A stretch of 64,000 bases of DNA from Variovorax paradoxus (GTDB lineage Bacteria > Pseudomonadota > Gammaproteobacteria > Burkholderiales > Burkholderiaceae_C). The stretch is from assembly GCF_018614875.1 (NCBI RefSeq), contig NZ_JAGGNW010000007.1, positions 1-64,000 on the forward strand. The letters run 5' to 3'. The notes under the pieces were generated by a model. That model saw nothing but the letters and a program-made list of their open reading frames with translations, ran no database searches and was not told the origin of the DNA. The position numbers were made by a program, and so were the translations under genes. Positions 54,024-62,517 of the stretch are shown one piece after another; the first letter of the stretch is position 1, and every line of letters begins with the position of its first letter.

Positions 54024-55090
54024 GCGGCCACCGCCTCGTCGGCCGGCAGCAGGCGCGTGCAATGCGCGGGCCAGTCGATGCCGGCGGCGCTGCCTTCGTC
54101 AAGCGCGTCGCGGCCGTCGTTGGGGCTCAGCACCATCAAATCGCCGGCAGGCGTGCCCAGGCGATAGAGCCATTGGCTGCCGAGGAAGAAGCGCTCCAGG
54201 ACCTGGCCGTCGAGGCGGCCGCGCCCGGCCTCCACCAGCTGCAGTTTTTCGGGGCGCACGCTCATCAGCACCGAATCGCCCGCTTTGTAGGCGGTGTCGT
54301 CGACCTCGACCGCGAGCGCGCCCACCGCGACATGGCAGCTGCGCGCGCCGCTGGCCGTGACGCGGCCGTTCAGCAGGTTGGCCTTGCCCACGAAGGTGGA
54401 AATGAAGCGCGTGCTCGGATGCTCGTACACGCGGTGCGGATGGTCGATCTGCGTGGCGCAGCCGCCTTCCATCACCACCACGCGGTCGCTGATCGACATG
54501 GCCTCGCTCTGGTCGTGCGTGACCATCACCGTGGTGGTGCCGACCTTGCGCTGGATCTGGCGCAGCTCGAACTGCATCTCCTCGCGCAGCTTGGCGTCGA
54601 GGTTGGAGAGCGGTTCGTCCAGCAGCAGCACCGGCGGCTCGATCACGAGTGCGCGGGCCAGCGCCACGCGCTGGCGCTGCCCGCCCGAGAGCTCGCGCGG
54701 GTAGCGCGTGGCGTGCGCTTCCAGGTGCACCAGCGCCAGCGCCTGCTTGACGCGCTCGGCGCGTTCGGACTTGGGCATCTTTCGCATCTCGAGGCCGAAG
54801 CTCACGTTGTCGGCCACCGTCATGTGCGGAAACAGCGCGTAGGTCTGAAACACGATGCCCAGCCCGCGCGTGTTGGCCTTGGCATGCGTGATGTCCTTGC
54901 CCGCCAGCTCGATGCGTCCGCTCGACACCGCCTCGAAGCCCGCGATCATCTGCAGCGTCGTGGTCTTGCCGCAGCCCGAGGGGCCGAGCAGCGAGACGAA
55001 CTCGCCCTTCTCCACCGTGAGGTTCATGGCCGACACGGCGCGCGTGGCGCCGTAGAACTTGGTCACGTCGGTGAGCCGTAGGAATGACAT
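54020..55090 (-). CDS. ABC transporter ATP-binding protein, PotA-like
   Basis: A 356 aa ATPase: Walker A GPSGCGKTT, Q-loop IVFQTYALFPHMT, signature LSGGQRQRVALARAL, Walker B LLLDEPLSNLD, H-loop VTHDQSEAM. A C-terminal TOBE domain from ~275 (MSVRPEKLQLVEAG) is typical of PotA/UgpC-type subunits. It is the first gene of the seven-gene operon, divergent from an IclR regulator with a 205 bp intergenic region. Confidence 0.93.
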   Translation of the reverse strand: MSFLRLTDVTKFYGATRAVSAMNLTVEKGEFVSLLGPSGCGKTTTLQMIAGFEAVSSGRIELAGKDITHAKANTRGLGIVFQTYALFPHMTVADNVSFGLEMRKMPKSERAERVKQALALVHLEAHATRYPRELSGGQRQRVALARALVIEPPVLLLDEPLSNLDAKLREEMQFELRQIQRKVGTTTVMVTHDQSEAMSISDRVVVMEGGCATQIDHPHRVYEHPSTRFISTFVGKANLLNGRVTASGARSCHVAVGALAVEVDDTAYKAGDSVLMSVRPEKLQLVEAGRGRLDGQVLERFFLGSQWLYRLGTPAGDLMVLSPNDGRDALDEGSAAGIDWPAHCTRLLPADEAVAA

Positions 55091-55234
55091 GAAAAGGCCT
55101 TTCTGTCGGTGCAAAGGAGGGCGTGCGACACGTTGGTGCAGGCCATGGACCACTGGGTACTTTCAGTTCACTCTATTGCAACGATTGCGCCAGATCGCCT
55201 CGGGTATTCCATTAATCAGAATTTTTCTTCAATT

Positions 55235-55253
55235 TATTCCGATGAACGGAATA
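55235..55253. promoter_or_regulatory. IclR-type operator candidate
   Basis: TATTCCG-ATGAA-CGGAATA is a perfect palindrome with 7 bp arms. IclR-family sites often have TTCCG/CGGAA half-sites. It sits in an AT-rich patch 42 bp before the IclR start and 144 bp before the divergent importer operon. A weaker half-site (TATTCC) lies ~30 bp upstream. Confidence 0.62.
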
Positions 55254-55295
55254 TCATTGCAAAAATCGATCGATGAAATTCCACAGGAGCAAGGT

Positions 55296-56156
55296 ATGGA
55301 AACCCCCTCGGCGTCCAGCGGCGGCGTGCCGCGTGTCTTTTCGGTGATCCGCGCCCTCGGCGCGGCGCAGGCCGAGGGCGGTCGCGTGACCCAGATCGCA
55401 CGTTCCGTGGGCCTCACCCAGGCCACCACGCACCGTTTGCTGCAGTCGCTCATGGCCGAGGGCATGGTCGAGCAGGACGAGCGCAGCAAGCTCTACCGCC
55501 TGGGCATCGATTTCTTCGCGCTCGCGGCCGCCGCCGGCAACCCCGGCGACCTGCGCTCCATCTGCCGCCCGGTGCTGCTGCGCCTGTGCGCGAGCCTGGG
55601 CGACAGCATCTTCCTGCTGGCGCGCAGCGGCTTCGACGCCGTGTGCCTCGACCGCAGCGAGGGCCCGTTCCCGATCCGCTCGTTCACGGGCGACATCGGC
55701 GGGCGCATCGCGCTGGGCGTGGGGCAGGGCGCGCTCGCGATCCTGGCCTTTCTGCCCGAGGCGGAGCGCGAGGAAGTGATCCGCTTCAATCTCTCGCGCG
55801 TGCGCGAGTACGGCGTGTACGACGAGGTGTATCTGCGCACCGAGATCGAGCGCGTGCGCCAGGCCGGCTATGCGGGGCGCAACACGGGCCTGCTCGAAGG
55901 CATGGCCGGCGTGGCGGTGCCCATCCTCGACCGTGAAGGCCGCGCGGTGGCCGCGCTGAGCGTGGGCACCATCGCCGACCGGCTCAATGCCGACCGCATG
56001 CCCACGGTGGTGGAACTGCTCAAGCGCGAAGCGGCGGCCATCGGGCCGAAGATCAATCCCTTCGATGCGACCTTGCGGCGGCCGGCGCAGAGCCTGGCGG
56101 GGTCGCCGGCAGGGCAGCGCATCAGCCTGCCGGAGCCGCCGGGCCCCTCGACCTGA
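55296..56156 (+). CDS. IclR-family transcriptional regulator (importer/oxidase cluster)
   Basis: A 286 aa regulator with winged-helix domain ~10-75 (RVTQIARSVGLTQATTHRLLQSLMAEGMV) and effector domain (AGRNTGLLEGMAGVAVPILDREGRAVAALSVG). ATG 55296 has AGGAGCAAGG upstream; the frame is open further 5' but passes through the presumed operator. It lies between the divergent importer/oxidase operon and the ALDH-aminotransferase genes, so it may coordinate both. Confidence 0.9.
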   Translation: METPSASSGGVPRVFSVIRALGAAQAEGGRVTQIARSVGLTQATTHRLLQSLMAEGMVEQDERSKLYRLGIDFFALAAAAGNPGDLRSICRPVLLRLCASLGDSIFLLARSGFDAVCLDRSEGPFPIRSFTGDIGGRIALGVGQGALAILAFLPEAEREEVIRFNLSRVREYGVYDEVYLRTEIERVRQAGYAGRNTGLLEGMAGVAVPILDREGRAVAALSVGTIADRLNADRMPTVVELLKREAAAIGPKINPFDATLRRPAQSLAGSPAGQRISLPEPPGPST

Positions 56157-56325
56157 GGCGGTGCTTGTGCGTTGTGCGCATGAATGGCAAAGGAGTTCAT
56201 TCCTGAAACGCACCAAGTCCTTCCGTTTTTTCGCTATGCAAGCACGCGCTATTGGCAGATATTGACCCGTTGCCGCGTCCTCGTTTCCCTTCGTCTTGAT
56301 CTCTTTTCTCCACGCCGGAGCGTCC

Positions 56326-57864
56326 ATGCCAGAAGCCCAAGCCCCCCTTTCCGTTGCCACCGAAGTCGAGCAGCTGCTGCAGCGCCTCGGCGTGCCCCGC
56401 TCCGCGCATACCGGCGGCGACTTGACGGTGCGCTCGCCGGTCACCGGCGAGGTGGTCGCGCAGGTGCCGCAAACCACCGCCGCCGAAGCGGCCGCGGCCA
56501 TCGGCCATGCGCACGAGGCTTTCAAGGCCTGGCGCAACGTGCCCGCGCCGCGCCGCGGCGAACTGGTGCGCCTGCTGGGCGAAGAGCTGCGCGCTGCCAA
56601 GGGCGACCTCGGCCGCCTCGTCACGCTGGAGGCCGGCAAGATTCCGTCCGAAGGCGCGGGCGAGGTGCAGGAAATGATCGACATCTGCGACTTCGCGGTC
56701 GGCCTCTCGCGCCAGCTCTACGGCCTTACGCTGGCCACCGAGCGCGCCGAGCACCGCATGATGGAAACCTGGCATCCGTTGGGCGTGTGCGGTGTGATCT
56801 CGGCCTTCAACTTTCCGGTGGCCGTGTGGTCGTGGAACGCGGCGCTGGCGCTGGTGTGCGGCGATTCGGTGGTGTGGAAGCCGTCGGAAAAAACGCCGCT
56901 CACCGCGCTGGCCGTGCATGCCATTGCGCAGCGCGCCCTGGCGCGTTTCGGCGATGCGCCCGAAGGCCTGCTCGGCCTGCTGCTGGGCCAGCGCGACATC
57001 GGCGAAGTGCTGGTCGACGACCACCGGGTGCCGATCCTCTCGGCCACCGGTTCCACCGCAATGGGCCGGCAGGTGGGGCCGAAGCTGGCCGCGCGCTTTG
57101 CCCGCGCGATCCTCGAACTCGGCGGCAACAACGCGGCCATCGTCACGCCTTCGGCCGATCTCGACCTCACGCTGCGTGGCATCGCGTTCTCGGCCATGGG
57201 CACGGCCGGCCAGCGCTGCACCACGCTGCGCCGCCTGTTCGTGCACGACAGCGTGTACGACGCGCTGGTGCCCAAGCTCGCCAAGGTCTACGGCAACGTG
57301 CAGGTGGGCGATCCGCGCGAGGCCGGTACGCTGGTCGGCCCGCTGATCGACCGCGCGGCGTTCGACGGCATGCAGAAGGCGCTCGGCGAAAGCCGCGAGA
57401 TCGGCGCCAAGGTGCATGGCGGCCAGCGCGTCGAAGGCATCGGCACGCCGGACGCCTACTACGTGCGCCCGGCGCTGGTCGAACTGAAGTCGCACGACGG
57501 CCCGGTGCTGCGCGAAACCTTCGCGCCCATTCTTTATGTGGTGCGCTACAGCTCGCTCGACGAAGCCATCGAATGGCACAACGCAGTGGGCGCGGGCCTG
57601 TCGTCGTCGATCTTCACGCTCAACGTGCGCGAGGCCGAGCGCTTCATGTCGAGCGCGGGTTCGGACTGCGGCATTGCCAACGTCAACATCGGCCCGAGCG
57701 GCGCCGAGATCGGCGGCGCCTTCGGTGGCGAGAAGGAAACCGGCGGCGGCCGCGAAGCCGGCTCCGACAGCTGGAAGGCCTACATGCGCCGCGCGACCAA
57801 CACCATCAACTACTCGACCGCATTGCCCCTGGCCCAAGGCGTGACCTTCGACATCGGCGACTGA
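56326..57864 (+). CDS. ALDH7-type aldehyde dehydrogenase (piperideine-6-carboxylate/aminoadipate semialdehyde type)
   Basis: A 512 aa NAD(P)-dependent dehydrogenase. Active-site C298 (TAGQRCTT) and general base E264 (LELGGNN) have the standard 34-residue spacing. The stretch NIGPSGAEIGGAFGGEKETGGGREAGSDSW closely follows antiquitin (ALDH7), which oxidises alpha-aminoadipic semialdehyde from lysine or pipecolate. ATG 56326 is preceded by GGAG; an ATG at 56296 lacks a good site. It may have its own promoter in the 169 bp after the IclR gene. Confidence 0.88.
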   Translation: MPEAQAPLSVATEVEQLLQRLGVPRSAHTGGDLTVRSPVTGEVVAQVPQTTAAEAAAAIGHAHEAFKAWRNVPAPRRGELVRLLGEELRAAKGDLGRLVTLEAGKIPSEGAGEVQEMIDICDFAVGLSRQLYGLTLATERAEHRMMETWHPLGVCGVISAFNFPVAVWSWNAALALVCGDSVVWKPSEKTPLTALAVHAIAQRALARFGDAPEGLLGLLLGQRDIGEVLVDDHRVPILSATGSTAMGRQVGPKLAARFARAILELGGNNAAIVTPSADLDLTLRGIAFSAMGTAGQRCTTLRRLFVHDSVYDALVPKLAKVYGNVQVGDPREAGTLVGPLIDRAAFDGMQKALGESREIGAKVHGGQRVEGIGTPDAYYVRPALVELKSHDGPVLRETFAPILYVVRYSSLDEAIEWHNAVGAGLSSSIFTLNVREAERFMSSAGSDCGIANVNIGPSGAEIGGAFGGEKETGGGREAGSDSWKAYMRRATNTINYSTALPLAQGVTFDIGD

Positions 57865-57962
57865 TCGATCCCGGCCTGGCCGTTCCTTCCGCGCAGCGTT
57901 TCGTTGCGCCGGCAGGGCGACAGCCGTGCGCACCCAAGAAAAACAACCAGGAGACAGAGAAC

Positions 57963-58859
57963 ATGAAGATGCGATTCAAGACCGCCACCGCCGCAGCACT
58001 GCTCGCGCTCGCATTCGGCGCCACTGCGCAAACCGCTACGGGCACGCTCGACAAGATCAAGGCCAGCGGCAAGGTCGTGCTCGGCGTGCGCGAAGCCTCG
58101 CCGCCCATGGCCTACATGCTGGGCGCGAACGAAAAATACGTGGGCTACCACGTCGAGCTGTGCGAACGCGTGCTGAAGGACATCGCGCCGCAGGCGAAGC
58201 TCGAATACATGGCCGTGACCGCGCAGAACACCATTCCGCTGGTGCAGAACGGCACGCTCGACATCGGCTGCGGCCCCACCACCAACAACACGGCGCGCCA
58301 GCAGCAGGTGGCCTTTGCGCTCACCACCTATGTGAGCGAGGTGCGCATGGCGACCAAGGTCGACTCGGGCATCGGCTCGCTCGACCAGCTGGCGGGCCGC
58401 ACCGTGTCGGCCTCCACCGGCACCACCGCGGTGCAGCTGCTGCGCAAGCGCGAGCGCGCACAGAACACCACCATCACCACGATGCTCGGCAAGGACCACC
58501 TCGAGAGCTTCCTGCTGATGGAGTCGGGCCGCGCCGATGCCTTCGTGCTCGACGACAACCTGCTCGCGGGCATCATCGCGAACGCGAAGAATCCGTCGGC
58601 CTACCGCATCGTCGGCGAGCCGCTGGGCTCGGAGCCGATCGCGCTGCTGTTCCGCAAGGACGATCCCGCCTTCAAGACGGCGGTGGACGATGCGCTGCGC
58701 CGCATGATGAAGAGCGGCGAGCTCGAGAAGATCTACACCAAGTGGTTCGTCGCGCCGATTCCGCCCAAGAACACCAGCCTGAACCTGCCGATGAGCGCGG
58801 CACTGAAGCAGCTCATGGCCGAACCCAACGACAAGCCGCTGGAGGCCTACGCGAAGTGA
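57963..58859 (+). CDS. Amino-acid ABC transporter substrate-binding protein, GltI-like
   Basis: A 298 aa periplasmic protein with a signal peptide ending near FGATAQ, then type 3 binding-protein blocks KVVLGVREASPPMAY and GYHVELCERVLKDI. This resembles glutamate/aspartate-binding GltI. No cognate permease or ATPase is adjacent, so it must use a distant transporter, the PotABC-like one across the IclR gene (less likely), or act as a sensor input. Its stop overlaps the aminotransferase GTG (GTGA). Confidence 0.87.
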   Translation: MKMRFKTATAAALLALAFGATAQTATGTLDKIKASGKVVLGVREASPPMAYMLGANEKYVGYHVELCERVLKDIAPQAKLEYMAVTAQNTIPLVQNGTLDIGCGPTTNNTARQQQVAFALTTYVSEVRMATKVDSGIGSLDQLAGRTVSASTGTTAVQLLRKRERAQNTTITTMLGKDHLESFLLMESGRADAFVLDDNLLAGIIANAKNPSAYRIVGEPLGSEPIALLFRKDDPAFKTAVDDALRRMMKSGELEKIYTKWFVAPIPPKNTSLNLPMSAALKQLMAEPNDKPLEAYAK

Positions 58860-60097
58860 CATCCGCCGTTGTTCTCGATTCCGCGCCGTCTTCCGCGTTC
58901 GAGCCCGCGCAGCGCGTGCGCGCCATCGGGGTTTCGGAAATCCTGCGCATCACCGACCACGCCAATGCGTTGAAGCGCGCCGGCCGGCCGGTGATCGTGC
59001 TGGGCGCGGGCGAGCCCGACTTCGACACGCCCGAGCACATCCGCGCCGCCGCGGCCCGCGCCATGGAGCGCGGCGACACGCGCTACACCGTGCTCGACGG
59101 CAGCCCGGCCATGAAGGCCGCGGTGCAGCTCAAGTTCAGGCGCGACAACGCGCTGGACTTCGCGCTCGACGAGATCAGCGTGGGCGCGGGCGCCAAGCAG
59201 GTGATCTTCAACGCGCTGATGGCCAGCCTGAACCCGGGCGACGAGGTGATCCTGCCTGCACCGTACTGGACCTCTTACGCGGACATCGTGCAGATCTGCG
59301 GCGGCGTGCCGGTAAGCGTCCCCTGCAGCGAGGCCAACGGCTTCAGGCTGGATGCCGCGCAGCTCGAAGCGGCCATCACGCCGCGCACGCGCTGGCTGTT
59401 CCTGAACTCGCCGTCGAACCCGAGCGGGGCGGCCTACAGCGCGGCCCAACTCCAGCCGCTGTGCGAGGTGCTGCTGCGGCATCCACAGGTGTGGGTGCTG
59501 GCCGACGACATCTACGAACACATCCTCTACGACGGCCTCGCCTTCGCCACGCCGGCGGCCGTGGAGCCGCGGCTGCGCGACCGCACGCTCACCGTGAACG
59601 GCGTGTCCAAGGCCTACGCGATGACCGGCTGGCGCGTCGGCTACGGGGCAGGGCCGCGCGCGCTGATCGCGGCCATGGCGGTGGTGCAGAGCCAGTCGAC
59701 CTCGTGCCCGTCGTCGGTGAGCCAGGCCGCCGCGATCGAGGCGCTCACCGGTCCGCAACAGATCGTGGCCGAGCGGCGCGACGATTTCCAGGCGCGGCGC
59801 AACTTCGTGGTGGCCGCACTGAACCGCGCGCCGGGCCTGCGTTGCCGCATGCCCGAAGGCGCTTTCTATACGTTTGCCAGCTGCGCGGGCGTGCTCGGCC
59901 GGCGCACCCGCAGCGGTGCGCTGCTGCAGACCGACAGCGACTTCTGCAACTACCTGCTGCAGGATTACGAAGTGGCGGTGGTGCCGGGCAGCGTGTTCGG
60001 GCTGGCGCCGTATTTCCGCATTTCGTATGCGACGTCGATGGCGCAGCTGGAAGAGGCATGCATCCGCATCGCCGCCGCATGCGAAGCACTCTCATGA
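58856..60097 (+). CDS. Class I PLP-dependent aminotransferase
   Basis: A 413 aa fold-type I enzyme with GAGEPDFDTPEHI, NSPSNPSGAAYS, the PLP lysine K252 in VSKAYAMTGWRVG, and the C-terminal phosphate/carboxylate-binding arginine region FRISYATS. It belongs to the aspartate/AruH-like subgroup. GTG at 58856 overlaps the preceding stop. With a ThDP enzyme next and an aldehyde dehydrogenase upstream it could start a transaminase-decarboxylase-oxidation route for an amino acid. Substrate not predictable. Confidence 0.87.
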   Translation: MTSAVVLDSAPSSAFEPAQRVRAIGVSEILRITDHANALKRAGRPVIVLGAGEPDFDTPEHIRAAAARAMERGDTRYTVLDGSPAMKAAVQLKFRRDNALDFALDEISVGAGAKQVIFNALMASLNPGDEVILPAPYWTSYADIVQICGGVPVSVPCSEANGFRLDAAQLEAAITPRTRWLFLNSPSNPSGAAYSAAQLQPLCEVLLRHPQVWVLADDIYEHILYDGLAFATPAAVEPRLRDRTLTVNGVSKAYAMTGWRVGYGAGPRALIAAMAVVQSQSTSCPSSVSQAAAIEALTGPQQIVAERRDDFQARRNFVVAALNRAPGLRCRMPEGAFYTFASCAGVLGRRTRSGALLQTDSDFCNYLLQDYEVAVVPGSVFGLAPYFRISYATSMAQLEEACIRIAAACEALS

Positions 60098-60103
60098 ATG
60101 TCT

Positions 60104-60124
60104 CCCTCCCCTTCCGGGGGAGGG
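60104..60124. repeat. Short dispersed hairpin repeat (second copy)
   Basis: CCCTCCCC-TTCC-GGGGAGGG hairpin between the aminotransferase and ThDP genes. Its reverse complement shares a 19 bp core with the element at 39417-39435, and GTCTTG/CAAGAC flanks both. Confidence 0.65.
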
Positions 60125-60158
60125 CAAGACCCAACATCTTCATTGCATTGGACGCAGC

Positions 60159-61841
60159 ATGACTTCATCCCGCACCGGCGGCCAGATCCTGGTCGACCAG
60201 CTCATCACCCACGGCGTCAGGCAACTCTTCTGCGTGCCCGGCGAAAGTTTTCTGGCGGTGCTCGATGCGCTGCACGATGCATCGATCGACGTGACGGTGT
60301 GCCGCCAGGAGGGCGGCGCCACCATGATGGCCGAGGCGCAGGGCAAGCTCACCGGCAAGCCCGGCGTCTGCTTCGTCACGCGCGGACCGGGCGCCACCAA
60401 CGCGGCGGCCGGGGTGCACATCGCGCACCAGGATTCGACGCCGCTCTTGCTGTTCGTGGGCCAAGTCGCGCGCGAGGCGCTGGGCCGCGAGGCTTTCCAG
60501 GAGCTGGACTACGGCGCGGTGTTCGGCACCATGGCCAAGTGGGTGGTGCAGATCGACGACCCGGCGCGCCTGCCTGAGCTGGTCTCGCGCGCCTTCCATG
60601 TGGCCACCTCGGGCCGGCCCGGGCCGGTGGTGATCGCGCTGCCCGAAGACATGCTGACCGAGGTTGCCGCGGTGGCCGATGCGCAACCCTATGCGGTGAT
60701 CGAAACCCATCCGGGCGCGGCGCAGATCGCCGAGTTGCAGCAGCGCCTGTCGCAGGCCGAGCGGCCCGTGGCCATCCTGGGCGGCAGCCGCTGGTCCGAG
60801 GCCGCGACACAGCAGTTCGCGGCTTTCGCCGAGGCCTTCTCGCTGCCGGTGTACTGCTCGTTCCGCCGCCAGATGCTGCTGTCGGCCGAGCATCCCTGCT
60901 ATGCGGGCGACCTGGGCCTGGGCGCGAACCCGCGCATGCTCGAACGCATCCGCAATGCCGACCTGGTGCTGCTGGTGGGCGGGCGCCTGTCGGAAGTGCC
61001 GTCGCAGGGCTATGAATTGCTCGCCATCCCGCAGCCGAAGCAGGCGCTGGTGCATGTGCACGCCGACGCCGACGAGCTCGGCAAGCTCTACCGCCCGGCG
61101 CAGGGCATTCACGCGACGCCGCAGGCTTTTGCCGAAGCGGTGGCCGCGCTGCGCCCGGCATCGGCGCCGGTCTGGCAGGCCGAAACGAAGACCGCGCGCG
61201 AAGACTTCCTGCGCTGGAGCGATCCGGCCCCCATCCGCATTCCGGGCCCGCTACAGATGGGCGAGGTCATGCAGCATCTGCGCGACGTGCTGCCGCCCGA
61301 CACCATCTTCTGCAACGGCGCGGGCAACTTTGCGACCTGGGTGCACCGCTTCTGGCCGTTCCGTGCCTTCGCGAGCCAGCTCGCGCCCACCAGCGGATCG
61401 ATGGGCTACGGCCTGCCTGCGGGCGTGGGCGCCAAGCGTCTCTGGCCGCAGCGCGAGGTGGTCGTGTTTGCGGGCGACGGCGACTTCATGATGCACGGCC
61501 AGGAGTTCGCCACCGCCGTGCAGTACGGCCTGCCGATCATCGTGGTGCTGCTCGACAACGCCATGTACGGCACCATCCGCATGCACCAGGAAAAGCACTA
61601 TCCGGGCCGCGTGAGCGCCACGCAGTTGAAGAACCCCGACTTCCGCGGCTATGCCGAGGTGTTCGGCGGCCACGGCGAGCGCGTGAGCTCGACCGAAGAG
61701 TTCGGCCCGGCGCTGGCGCGTGCGCGTGCCAGCGGCAAGCCCGCCATCCTGCACTGCCTGCTCGACCCGGAAGCCATCACGCCCGCGGGCACGCTGCAGG
61801 GCATCCGCCAGGCCGCGCTGGCGGCGGCTGCTGCCGGGTAG
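60159..61841 (+). CDS. Thiamine diphosphate-dependent enzyme (acetolactate synthase/2-oxo acid decarboxylase superfamily)
   Basis: A 560 aa three-domain ThDP enzyme. The catalytic glutamate is E51 (CRQEGGATMM), and the ThDP/Mg site is G439-D-G441 with N467 (DNAMYG). The central domain is the usual Rossmann-like TPP_enzyme_M. Relatives include acetolactate synthase, benzoylformate decarboxylase and 2-ketoarginine decarboxylase (AruI). Pairing with an aminotransferase and ALDH favours a 2-oxo acid decarboxylase over acetolactate synthase, and no small regulatory subunit is present. Confidence 0.85.
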   Translation: MTSSRTGGQILVDQLITHGVRQLFCVPGESFLAVLDALHDASIDVTVCRQEGGATMMAEAQGKLTGKPGVCFVTRGPGATNAAAGVHIAHQDSTPLLLFVGQVAREALGREAFQELDYGAVFGTMAKWVVQIDDPARLPELVSRAFHVATSGRPGPVVIALPEDMLTEVAAVADAQPYAVIETHPGAAQIAELQQRLSQAERPVAILGGSRWSEAATQQFAAFAEAFSLPVYCSFRRQMLLSAEHPCYAGDLGLGANPRMLERIRNADLVLLVGGRLSEVPSQGYELLAIPQPKQALVHVHADADELGKLYRPAQGIHATPQAFAEAVAALRPASAPVWQAETKTAREDFLRWSDPAPIRIPGPLQMGEVMQHLRDVLPPDTIFCNGAGNFATWVHRFWPFRAFASQLAPTSGSMGYGLPAGVGAKRLWPQREVVVFAGDGDFMMHGQEFATAVQYGLPIIVVLLDNAMYGTIRMHQEKHYPGRVSATQLKNPDFRGYAEVFGGHGERVSSTEEFGPALARARASGKPAILHCLLDPEAITPAGTLQGIRQAALAAAAAG

Positions 61842-61848
61842 GAGGCTG

Positions 61849-62109
61849 TCAGCTCAGCCGCCCCGCGGCCTCGAGCCGCGCGGCGCGCGCCAGCGGCTCC
61901 ATCGCCTGCTCGAGGCGCGTCGCGAGCAGGTAGAGATCCTCGTCCCGGGTCTCCGCGGCATGCGCGCGCGTCATGCGCACGATCTCTGCGGCGTACTCCG
62001 CGTTGGTCGCCATCCATTCGGTGTCGGTCACGCGCCCGTGCTTTCGCCGCAGCGCCACATGAAGGCGTGCGGCAAGGGCGATGCGTTCGCTTTCGGACAT
62101 GGATGGCAT
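61849..62109 (-). CDS. Small hypothetical protein
   Basis: An 86 aa (or 83 aa from M4) soluble helical protein: MSESERIALAARLHVALRRKHGRVTDTEW and an acidic/Arg-rich remainder ending AARLEAAGRLS. No motif I recognise. It is convergent with the ThDP gene, 7 bp apart. Codon use and composition look like the neighbours, so it is probably real. Confidence 0.6.
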   Translation of the reverse strand: MPSMSESERIALAARLHVALRRKHGRVTDTEWMATNAEYAAEIVRMTRAHAAETRDEDLYLLATRLEQAMEPLARAARLEAAGRLS

Positions 62110-62193
62110 GGCGTTTCCCTGGCTGGTCGGCGTAGCGGCAGTGCATGAGTCGTGCCATGTTGTTTACGCGCGGACACATTTTGACTTGCAAAA

Positions 62194-62209
62194 CAAGCTT
62201 CGAAGCTTG
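62194..62209. promoter_or_regulatory. 16 bp perfect palindrome
   Basis: CAAGCTTCGAAGCTTG is a perfect 16 bp palindrome in the gene-free stretch 62110-62517. TTGACT at 62181-62186 lies just upstream and could be a -35 element, but no convincing -10 follows. It may be an operator for the transcript that ends at 62399. Confidence 0.45.
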
Positions 62210-62399
62210 GACAAAGCGGGTAATTCCCAATGCACTGGCGCGGTGCACCCCCTAAAGTCTGCCCACTCGCGAACGGGCCCTGCTCGTGCTGCCGAGGGTC
62301 CGAGGAGACAAATTCCCCCAACAAGAAAAATGCTGCAAAGGCTCCGTACGAGATGCCTGGTTTCGACTTTGAAAAGCGCCGCTGGTCGGCGCTTTTTTT
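62210..62399 (+). ncRNA. Candidate small RNA ending in a strong terminator
   Basis: Between the small hypothetical gene and the TauE relic there is no credible coding frame, yet the plus strand ends in a near-ideal intrinsic terminator. Internal pairing is seen at GCAC/GTGC near 62232-62246 and at GGGCCCTGC ... GAGGGTCC near 62275-62301. The 5' end is a guess, set after the palindrome. No known RNA family was recognised. A leftover terminator of a deleted gene is the alternative. Confidence 0.4.
62372..62399 (+). terminator. Intrinsic terminator with no plus-strand gene upstream
   Basis: Perfect 10 bp arms AAAAGCGCCG / CGGCGCTTTT with a 5 nt loop (CTGGT), followed by T to 62399. The T-run (7 consecutive) is on the plus strand only. 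The nearest upstream plus-strand gene ends at 61841. Confidence 0.88.
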
Positions 62400-62517
62400 A
62401 TGCCTGTGCGCCATCGGCCGACGGGCGTTCTCTCGTGGACCGACGCGGGGCACAAGGCCTGCGGCACCGCCTGTCGCAGCTATCCTTTCAATAGCAATCG
62501 GATGAGACAATACCGGC

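Noticed and set aside
62171..62190. GGACAC ... TTGCA as a third sigma-54 promoter
   Set aside because: The GG to GC distance is 16 bp instead of 12, which RpoN does not tolerate.
62230..62505. 91 codon frame across the terminator at 62372
   Set aside because: It reads through a strong intrinsic terminator and has no ribosome-binding site or family features.
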